Of a stretch of 12,927 nt of DNA, positions 8,301 to 12,927 are shown one piece after another. Positions within the stretch are counted from its first letter, which is position 1. Each line of letters begins with the position of its first letter. Source of the stretch: JAERML01 sp035687895 (lineage in GTDB: Bacteria > Bacteroidota > Ignavibacteria > UBA10030 > UBA6906); assembly GCA_035687895.1 (NCBI GenBank), contig DASRUE010000085.1, positions 1-12,927 on the forward strand, read 5' to 3'. A program made the translations under genes and the position numbers. The notes under the pieces are model-generated. The model was not told where the DNA came from. It did no database searches and saw only the letters and a program-made list of their open reading frames with translations.

Positions 8301-8644
8301 GTGTTGATGCTGAACGTGCAAAGTCGGAACTTGATAAGGTCGCGGTCGTGCCCAATCCTTACGTTGGTGCAGCGTCGTGGGAGCCACCAAATCTCTTCCG
8401 CTCCGGACGAGGAGAACGGCGGATATACTTCGTCAACCTTCCCGCGAAGTGTACGATTAGAATCTTCACCGTGCGCGGCTATCTGGTGCAGACACTCCTT
8501 CACGATGCAACGGTCGACAACGGTCAGGAACCGTGGAACCTGGTTTCCAAGGATGGCATGGACATCTCGTACGGAGTGTACATCTATCATGTTGATGCGC
8601 CGGGTATTGGTGAGAAGATCGACCGATTTGCGGTCATCAAATGA
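5387..8644 (+). CDS. Large secreted multidomain protein, FnIII-like and FlgD-like C-terminal domain, function unknown
   Basis: A 1085-residue exported protein whose specific function I do not recognise. Residues 11-31 are a signal peptide (likely cut A31|Q32, MAQ|RF type). Residues 32-300 are a Trp/Tyr-rich region with repeated DWG/WNG-like turns. Acidic loops follow: five consecutive aspartates at 309-313 then GTTDE, and DVNENGIWDNGEP at 381-393 continuing to DKDESDQIG at 435-443; these resemble calcium-binding loops. About 547-680 is a fibronectin-III-like domain (RVTAVPGDHKVTLYWDD, FEGYRIYRSTDPSF, GQTYYYAVVSYD). The C-terminus, 984-1085, is a divergent FlgD-like domain (VAVVPNPYVGAASW, IRIFTVRGYLVQTL, GVYIYHVDAPG). 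It starts 12 nt after the TonB-receptor stop with only a weak ribosome-binding site; ATG 5399 is an alternative start. Its position between the receptor and a PorV-like gene suggests a surface protein working with the receptor, but this is inference. Confidence 0.85.
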   Translation: MKTPMSLDQARFAAVLLLLVIMTLVAGEAMAQRFIDPNKGNIIYTKKGIMNGNFVRTIYLNHGEVSHWPDKPSGEWPKGTGHQYLDGIAVIVQTEIRDSSGGLIHPLETNYREFIRKDPVSGIPWGWAPLPGYSNPAGTEPAMSNKPSTWPSTWPDRSSDWNGLWNGFFGRGIQNADLETYFRMDDAPDKQYRYWPDPADSSRGGLGLQVAVRGFQWSQVLAADVIFWYYEITNISQQDYTKTVFAEYVDWGIGGTEDSSDDRGLFDKLLDIAWAFDGDGIGQPGNWGPVGVAGYAFLESPGIAVNLLDDDDDGTTDERRDNGPGVRIDGAANIITYIQGNYNVQKFLGFYNYATVNDIPGVQQDYWWTGDENMNSRGFNDVNENGIWDNGEPLNDDVGSDGLGPFDAAYPGPDPDGTQGNGRPDQGEPNFGILDKDESDQIGLTGFSIFPVHFYELTNDEQNWQVLTTPIDTTGFQQLNDVNLGMYFSAGARPQGTFPGNLFPLRRQETERFSMALLFGNDRDDLVRRKKTVQQIYNANYRFAKPPDRPRVTAVPGDHKVTLYWDDKAERSYDPFLRENDFEGYRIYRSTDPSFLGSLVITDAYGHLTYRRPIAQFDLKDGRRGLQPIDVNGVKFDLGNDTGLRHTYVDNEVQNGQTYYYAVVSYDYGLVTVSTTGQLDGIPPSECSSIINADVNNNIKTDVNTAVVVPRAPAAGYVRPGVDGSILHDGPGSGRLDVAVLNPDSILNGHIYRVTFTNASAFQDNPIPTFRFTDETNGRILIDGRPVVAIGEETPIVDGMIGYVYNDASVVVVEDSTEWTTGGPNTLTRVDLDPSPGFALVNVKYPASFEVRFSSQVVDTSTGGLFFGAPTAKPTMFTIWNLTENAKAQFMFYDPDNDSSFSIGDRIIVVYGDSLGKRAQPGSYRTTWAVQMFRDTLAGTVRLPAPGDVLSIVTTKPFRTGEAFQFKMQAPGVDAERAKSELDKVAVVPNPYVGAASWEPPNLFRSGRGERRIYFVNLPAKCTIRIFTVRGYLVQTLLHDATVDNGQEPWNLVSKDGMDISYGVYIYHVDAPGIGEKIDRFAVIK

Positions 8645-8652
8645 GCCTATTC

Positions 8653-8657
8653 AGGAG
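8653..8657 (+). promoter_or_regulatory. Shine-Dalgarno AGGAG that decides a GTG start
   Basis: AGGAG lies 7 nt before GTG 8665, whose product begins with MKTFVVMLGLSLAA, a textbook signal peptide. The alternative ATG at 8641 overlaps the previous stop codon and has no such site upstream. This favours GTG 8665. Confidence 0.65.
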
Positions 8658-8664
8658 AATCGCC

Positions 8665-9696
8665 GTGAAGACCTTTGTCGTGATGTTAGGTTTGTCGCTT
8701 GCCGCGATCCCCGCCTTCGGACAATCCCTGGGGCGGAATGTATCGAAGGTCGGAACCAGTGCTGCGCCGTTTCTGGAAATACCGGTCGGAGCGCGCGCGG
8801 TAGGTATGGGCGGGGCATTCGTGGGGACGTCCAATGATGTGACCAGCCTCTACTGGAATCCTTCCGGCATCGCGCGCCTTGATCATAGTGAAGCAATGTT
8901 TACGCACACCGAATGGATCGCAGACATGAAGTTCGACTATGCGGCGCTGGCCTTGCAGCTCGAAGGGGTCGGCGCGCTTGGCTTGAGCTTCACCTCTCTC
9001 ACCATGGCCGATATGCTTGTTCGAACGGTCGATCGGCCCGAAGGAACGGGTGAGCGCTTCAACGCAGGGAGTTTCGCAGTGGGGGTTCACTACGCGCGTA
9101 ACCTCACCGACAAATTCTCCATCGGCTTCACTGCCAAATACATCTCTGAACGAATTTGGAACATGCAGGCTGGTGCGTTCGCGGTTGACGTCGGCACGCT
9201 GTTTACAACCAACTTCCTCAACGGCATGCGGATTGGTGCGACGATCTCCAACTTTGGTACAGACATGAAGCTCGAGGGAAGGGACGCGCGCACCTTCCAC
9301 CCGGTTGATCCCAACAATACCGGAGGGAATGACAGGATACCGCAGAACATCGAGATGGATAGCTGGCACCTTCCGTTGAATTTCCAGTTTGGTGTTGCCG
9401 TCGACGCGGTCAAGAGCGACGACCATCTGTTGACAATTGCTGTCGATGCGCTTCATCCAACGGACAACTACGAGAGTATGAACGTCGGCGGCGAGTACAG
9501 CTTCCAGCGGATGTTCTTCATCCGTGGAGGGTACCAATCCCTCTTTCTGACCGATTCAGAAGGCGGTCTCTCCCTTGGAGCAGGCATACTTGCCCCACTA
9601 TTTGGGGGATCAACGAAGGCACGTGTTGATTATGCGTACTCCGATTTCGGACGACTGCAAGCTGTCCATGTTCTTGCGGTCTCCGTCTTGTTCTGA
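8665..9696 (+). CDS. PorV/PorQ-family outer-membrane beta-barrel protein
   Basis: An outer-membrane barrel of the PorV/PorQ (UPF0164-like) family, 343 residues from the GTG at 8665. In Porphyromonas, PorV is needed for release and surface attachment of type IX secretion cargo; members elsewhere in the FCB group are less well understood. Residues 1-19 are a signal peptide (likely cut G19|Q20). The family signature follows: FLEIPVGARAVGMGGAFVG (36-54), then NDVTSLYWNPSGIA (57-70). Alternating beta-strands run to the end, for example GALGLSFTSLTMADM, FSIGFTAKYISERIW and ARVDYAYSDFG, closing with VLAVSVLF. It follows the 1085-residue protein, which has a C-terminal sorting-type domain, as would suit an export helper for that cargo. 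An upstream in-frame ATG (8641, four-base overlap with the previous stop) is possible but less well supported. The family is fairly secure; the cargo link is inference. Confidence 0.87.
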   Translation: MKTFVVMLGLSLAAIPAFGQSLGRNVSKVGTSAAPFLEIPVGARAVGMGGAFVGTSNDVTSLYWNPSGIARLDHSEAMFTHTEWIADMKFDYAALALQLEGVGALGLSFTSLTMADMLVRTVDRPEGTGERFNAGSFAVGVHYARNLTDKFSIGFTAKYISERIWNMQAGAFAVDVGTLFTTNFLNGMRIGATISNFGTDMKLEGRDARTFHPVDPNNTGGNDRIPQNIEMDSWHLPLNFQFGVAVDAVKSDDHLLTIAVDALHPTDNYESMNVGGEYSFQRMFFIRGGYQSLFLTDSEGGLSLGAGILAPLFGGSTKARVDYAYSDFGRLQAVHVLAVSVLF

Positions 9697-9698
9697 CC

Positions 9699-9703
9699 GG
9701 GAG
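9699..9703 (+). promoter_or_regulatory. Shine-Dalgarno GGGAG supporting a TTG start
   Basis: GGGAG lies 6 nt upstream of TTG 9710 and just after the previous stop (9694-9696). It supports the rare TTG start, which is also the only one giving a complete lipoprotein signal peptide. Confidence 0.65.
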
Positions 9704-9709
9704 TGACTG

Positions 9710-11011
9710 TTGAGACTTTTTGTTGCAACATGTGGCATTATCCTGTTTTCGATCAGTGGTTGTTCACAGGAGAGACCTTCCATCGGTCAGGCCTCGGACG
9801 CTGTTGAACTCACCTACTGGCCTGCCCCCAACGCTCAGGAAGTGCAACTCGCTGACAGCCTTGTGCGGGTCTGGAACAGACTGCATCCCGAAGTACGGGT
9901 TCGTATGCAGCCGATTCCTGTCAGCCAATCCACCGAGGAAGTCCTCCTCGCTGCCATCGCAGGCAACACTACTCCTGATGTTTGCTCCAACATCTGGCCC
10001 GGCGCGCTCCACGATTACACACGCGCAGGAGGGCTGATTCCATTTGACCGCCTTGCTGATTTCGACTCCATCATCACCTCGCGGGTCCCGCGCGATCTTC
10101 TGGAGACATTCCGTAGCACTGACGGACACTACTACCAGCTTCCATGGAAAACCAATCCGGTGATGATGTTCTACAATGAGCGGTTATTCCGGGAAGTCGG
10201 CGTGGCTACTCCACCCCGGACGTATTCGGAATACTACGAGGCAGGAGGAAAGGTTACGAGGGATATCGACGGCGATGGACGCATCGATGTCTGGATGGGG
10301 GAGCGGGACATCCGGCCGATCTGGTGGCAACGGTTGTTCGATTTCTTCCCGTTCTACATTGCAGCGTCGGGCGGAAAAACACTCTTCAAGAACGGTGAAC
10401 CATCGTTCAATGACGCAGATGCCGTGGATGTCCTTGGCTTCTTCCGCGAATGTTACGGCCGCGGATTGTTTCCCCGGACATTCTTTCAGGGAGGTGATCC
10501 GTTCCTTCTGGAAAAGAAGGCAACGAATTTTAGCGGTCCCTGGGAGGTAGCTCACATCCAGAAGTTTGCTCCTCATATTAAGTACGGCATTGCTCCGCTC
10601 CCGGTCCCCGATGGACATACCGGGCAGGTGTATACGTCCGGTGACTTCAAGAACATTTCGATCTTTGCAAATACCAAGCACCCGCGTGAGGCATGGGAGT
10701 TCGTCAAGTTTCTCGTCACCGCGCAGCATGATCTCCTTTTGATGGAAATCTGCGACCAGGTCCCTGTGCGGAGCGACCTGTTGAACAACCCTCTCTTTGC
10801 TGACTACTTCCGGCGCAAACCCGTTATGGTGAAGTTCGCCGAACAGGCTGTCTATAGTCGTGCTGTCGATTCTGCTCCTGACTTGAAGGAAATATTCGAC
10901 GCCATTGCACAGGAGTACGAGATGTGTGCGATCTATGGTCGGAAATCGCCCGAGCAAGCCGTTCGCGATGCCACAGACCGGGCACAATTCATTGTCGAGT
11001 GGAACAAATGA
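9710..11011 (+). CDS. ABC-transporter sugar-binding lipoprotein (family 1 extracellular solute-binding protein)
   Basis: A 433-residue solute receptor for the two permeases that follow, of the CUT1 (maltose-type) sugar-importer group. It starts at TTG. Residues 1-18 are a lipoprotein signal peptide with lipobox ISGC (Cys18 acylated). The mature part has the family fold: VELTYWPAPN (32-41), the LAAIAGNTTPDVCSNIWPG segment (80-98), PWKTNPVMMFYNERLF (145-160) and YTSGDFKNISIFANTKHPRE (308-327). Residues 185-193, DIDGDGRID, form an EF-hand-like calcium-binding loop; similar loops occur in some other family 1 binding proteins. In a Gram-negative cell the lipid anchor would tether it in the periplasm, on the inner membrane or possibly the outer one; Ser at +2 does not indicate inner-membrane retention. 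Its stop overlaps the first permease start by four bases. The sugar cannot be read from the sequence. Confidence 0.92.
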   Translation: MRLFVATCGIILFSISGCSQERPSIGQASDAVELTYWPAPNAQEVQLADSLVRVWNRLHPEVRVRMQPIPVSQSTEEVLLAAIAGNTTPDVCSNIWPGALHDYTRAGGLIPFDRLADFDSIITSRVPRDLLETFRSTDGHYYQLPWKTNPVMMFYNERLFREVGVATPPRTYSEYYEAGGKVTRDIDGDGRIDVWMGERDIRPIWWQRLFDFFPFYIAASGGKTLFKNGEPSFNDADAVDVLGFFRECYGRGLFPRTFFQGGDPFLLEKKATNFSGPWEVAHIQKFAPHIKYGIAPLPVPDGHTGQVYTSGDFKNISIFANTKHPREAWEFVKFLVTAQHDLLLMEICDQVPVRSDLLNNPLFADYFRRKPVMVKFAEQAVYSRAVDSAPDLKEIFDAIAQEYEMCAIYGRKSPEQAVRDATDRAQFIVEWNK

Positions 11012-11898
11012 AAGGTCGCTGGCGTGTTTTCGAAGCAGTCAGAAAAAGTGACAGGTTCGGATTTTTGTTTTCGCTTCCGTATATCATCTTCTTCCTTGCG
11101 TTTGTTGCTTACCCGCTGATCTTCTCGTTTGTGCTGATCTTTCATCGTTGGAATATCGTCACGCCGATGGAGTGGATCGGGCTGAAGAACTTCGAGCGCC
11201 TGTTCCATGACCCCTTGTTCGGGAAAGCCATCACCAACACGCTGACGTTCCTTCTCATACATATCCCGCTACAAATCATCATTGCATTGCTGCTTGCCCT
11301 GCTGCTGAACTCGAAAGTGAAAATGCGTGGGTTGTTCCGCGCAATCTACTTCCTTCCGGTGGTGGTTTCAGGCGTTGCGGTGACAATTCTGTGGCAACAG
11401 TTGTATTCATATGACTATGGCGTGCTGAACGCACTGCTGAAAGCAATCGGACTTCCGTCCGTTCCCTGGCTCGTGGATGCCTCCTGGGCGATGCCATCGG
11501 TTGCCATCATGGCGACGTGGAAGAACGTCGGGATTTACATCGTCCTTTTCCTGGTTGGTCTTCAGAATATCCCGGCCGAACTGTATGAGGCCGCCAGTCT
11601 GGATGGCGCAAGCAGGTTCCGGCAATTCAGGCACATCACCATCCCGATGCTCAACCCGACGGTCATTGTTGTTGTGGTGCTCTCGACCATCGGCGGGTTC
11701 TCTCTCTTCATTGAGCCGTATGTCCTGACGGGAGGTGGGCCGATGCAGAGTACGCTGTCCGGCATGCTCTATATCTACAACCAGGCGTTCTATTTTGGTC
11801 ACATGGGGTATGCTGCTACCCTGGGCTTTGTTTTTGCGCTGATAATTCTGGCGGTTGTCTTGATCCAGCGGCGTGTCATCGAAACGGAGCCGACGTGA
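11008..11898 (+). CDS. Sugar ABC-transporter permease, MalF/UgpA type
   Basis: Inner-membrane subunit of a CUT1-type sugar importer, 296 residues. Six membrane segments are visible at about 18-42, 78-100, 112-131, 163-184, 217-236 and 269-286. The early FSLPYIIFFLAFVAYPLIFS and the RAIYFLPVVVSGVAV segment are typical of the family. The EAA loop that docks onto the ATPase runs from 194 to about 217 (EAASLDGASRFRQFRHITIP). Near the end are LTGGGPMQST and YIYNQAFYFG, also family hallmarks. ATG 11008 is the start, in an ATGA overlap with the stop of the binding-protein gene, implying translational coupling; a longer reading frame from 10924 would add 28 non-conserved residues running inside the previous gene. 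Substrate unknown. Confidence 0.93.
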   Translation: MKGRWRVFEAVRKSDRFGFLFSLPYIIFFLAFVAYPLIFSFVLIFHRWNIVTPMEWIGLKNFERLFHDPLFGKAITNTLTFLLIHIPLQIIIALLLALLLNSKVKMRGLFRAIYFLPVVVSGVAVTILWQQLYSYDYGVLNALLKAIGLPSVPWLVDASWAMPSVAIMATWKNVGIYIVLFLVGLQNIPAELYEAASLDGASRFRQFRHITIPMLNPTVIVVVVLSTIGGFSLFIEPYVLTGGGPMQSTLSGMLYIYNQAFYFGHMGYAATLGFVFALIILAVVLIQRRVIETEPT

Positions 11899-12704
11899 AA
11901 ATTACCCTGAAATACCTCGTTCTCGTTCTTGGTGCAGCCGTGTTTGCATATCCTTTTTTGTGGATGATCGCGGGCTCTCTGAAACCCGAACTTGAGATCA
12001 GCAATCTCGGGCTGTTGTCGGAGAACTACACACTGCACAGTTACGAGCAGGTGGTAACCAAAGTACCCATCGGTCGTGCATTTCTCAACAGCATCATAGT
12101 CTCACTTGCGACGACCGCTTCCGTCGTTTTCTTCGGGTCGATGGTGGGTTACGCACTCGCGAAGCTCAGGTTCCTCGGAAGCAAGGCCCTGTATCTTCTG
12201 ATCCTCTTCACGATGATGATTCCGTTTCAGATTACGCTAATTCCGCAATACATCCTCATCGTGAAGCTCGGCTGGACGGACACCTATCCTGCGCTGATTG
12301 CGCCGACCATGATGAGCGCGTTTGGCATTGTGTTATTCCGCCAGTTCTTTGTCAGCGTACCAAATGCGTTGATCGACGCTGCGCGCATTGACGGGTGCTC
12401 CGAATGGGGGATTCTGTTCAAACTGATCTGGCCGCTTTCGCGACCGGTGGTAATCACTGTCGGGTTGCTGACGTTTATGTCCAGCTGGAACGAGGTTCTC
12501 TGGCCACTCATGGTGGTGAGAGAGCGGACCCTGATGACCATGCCGCAGATCGTCACGATCTTCACCATCGGAGGCGAAGCAGAAACACAGCTGGGTTCAC
12601 TTCTCGCGGCGGCAACGCTTCTTTCGCTTCCGGTGATCATCGCGTATGCATTCTTTCAACGATACTTCATTGAGAGCATGGCCTCGACAGGTTTGAAGGG
12701 GTGA
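11895..12704 (+). CDS. Sugar ABC-transporter permease, MalG/UgpE type
   Basis: Second inner-membrane subunit of the same importer, 269 residues. It has the expected N-terminal segment (YLVLVLGAAVFAYPFLWMIA, then SLKP), RAFLNSIIVSL at 61-71, and membrane segments at about 7-27, 66-88, 98-123, 131-149, 183-203 and 235-253. The EAA loop is at about 157-181 (NALIDAARIDGCSEWGILFK), with Asp replacing Glu in the EAA triplet, a common variant. SWNEVLWPL (197-205) and the closing FIESMASTGLKG are family hallmarks. The start is GTG, in a GTGA overlap with the preceding stop. No ATP-binding subunit follows; many CUT1 importers use a shared ATPase of the MsmX/UgpC/MalK type encoded elsewhere. Confidence 0.93.
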   Translation: MKITLKYLVLVLGAAVFAYPFLWMIAGSLKPELEISNLGLLSENYTLHSYEQVVTKVPIGRAFLNSIIVSLATTASVVFFGSMVGYALAKLRFLGSKALYLLILFTMMIPFQITLIPQYILIVKLGWTDTYPALIAPTMMSAFGIVLFRQFFVSVPNALIDAARIDGCSEWGILFKLIWPLSRPVVITVGLLTFMSSWNEVLWPLMVVRERTLMTMPQIVTIFTIGGEAETQLGSLLAAATLLSLPVIIAYAFFQRYFIESMASTGLKG

Positions 12705-12706
12705 CC

Positions 12707-12927
12707 ATGAGATTATGCTCTCTCGCTCTCTGGTGGTTTCTCTTCCCCACACCGCAAGCGCAGGACCATGCAGTTGTCGCGACCGTCGGGCGATTTGCCA
12801 TTACCGGACAGGATCTTATTGATAGCTACGAGTTCGGTCCGGCATTCGTGCGACGATATCCGAACCCCCTCCGCAAGCATCTGGAATATATGATCTATGA
12901 ACGACTCCTTGCGCTTGAGGCGGAGCA
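12707..12927 (+). CDS. SurA/parvulin-like periplasmic chaperone or peptidyl-prolyl isomerase, N-terminal fragment
   Basis: The frame stays open to the window edge, so only the first 73 residues are visible. Residues 1-18 look like a signal peptide (short hydrophobic core LALWWFLF, likely cut after A18 in PQA|QD). The mature start reads VVATVGRFAITGQDLIDSYE, then PLRKHLEYMIYERLLALEAE. A strand containing V(N/G)xxxIT followed by a helix with IxxxLL(x)LEA is the usual beginning of SurA/PrsA-type chaperones. The PPIase domain would lie beyond the edge. AAGGGG (12696-12701) lies 5 nt before the ATG, which itself is 2 nt after the permease stop, so it is probably co-transcribed. Such a protein could help fold the outer-membrane proteins of the locus; this is inferred from a short fragment. 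Confidence 0.6.
   Translation, partial: MRLCSLALWWFLFPTPQAQDHAVVATVGRFAITGQDLIDSYEFGPAFVRRYPNPLRKHLEYMIYERLLALEAE

Noticed and set aside
8686..9537. Minus-strand reading frame (283 codons) opposite the PorV-like gene
   Set aside because: Shadow of a well-supported + strand gene; the translation shows no family motif.
10184..10987. Minus-strand reading frame (267 codons) opposite the sugar-binding lipoprotein gene
   Set aside because: The + strand frame has a lipobox and family motifs throughout; the reverse frame has none.
10924..11007. N-terminal extension of the first permease by 28 residues
   Set aside because: The extension runs inside the binding-protein gene and is not membrane-like; ATG 11008 in the ATGA overlap fits the family start.

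Overview
The window looks like a carbohydrate-uptake locus from a Gram-negative bacterium of the Fibrobacterota-Chlorobiota-Bacteroidota (FCB) superphylum, probably an Ignavibacteriota-like or related lineage rather than classical Bacteroidia. The grounds are: a secreted protein ending in the FlgD-like/type IX (T9SS) sorting domain with the NYPNPFNP motif; a second secreted protein with a divergent domain of the same type (VVPNPYVG); a PorV/PorQ-type outer-membrane protein; and a TonB-dependent receptor with a carboxypeptidase-regulatory-like N-terminal domain. Genus and species cannot be read from the sequence. All convincing genes are on the + strand, densely packed, with no RNA genes, mobile elements or CRISPR arrays seen.

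Layout. 16-1080: LacI/GalR-family repressor, whose 5' end may lie outside the window. 1179-2645: secreted protein with two carbohydrate-binding-like beta-sandwich domains and a T9SS sorting domain but no catalytic domain, followed by a strong hairpin (2651-2680) that probably ends this unit. 2741-12704, continuing to the window end: a tight run of genes with gaps of at most 20 nt or 4-nt overlaps. In order these are a TonB-dependent receptor, a 1085-residue secreted multidomain protein of unknown function, a PorV/PorQ-like outer-membrane protein, an ABC-transporter sugar-binding lipoprotein, two sugar ABC permeases of the MalF and MalG types, and the start of a SurA/parvulin-like periplasmic chaperone, cut by the window edge.

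Proposed working (inference): the two-domain protein holds a glycan outside the cell or on its surface. The TonB receptor, perhaps with the 1085-residue protein in the position that SusD has in Bacteroides loci, brings oligosaccharide across the outer membrane. The lipoprotein and the two permeases then carry it across the inner membrane, using an ATPase that is not encoded here. The LacI-type regulator would sense the sugar. The PorV-like protein would serve the export or surface attachment of the proteins with C-terminal sorting domains. The unusual point is the joining, in one apparent operon, of an outer-membrane TonB importer, an ABC importer and a T9SS-type accessory protein, without a SusD and without any glycoside hydrolase in view.
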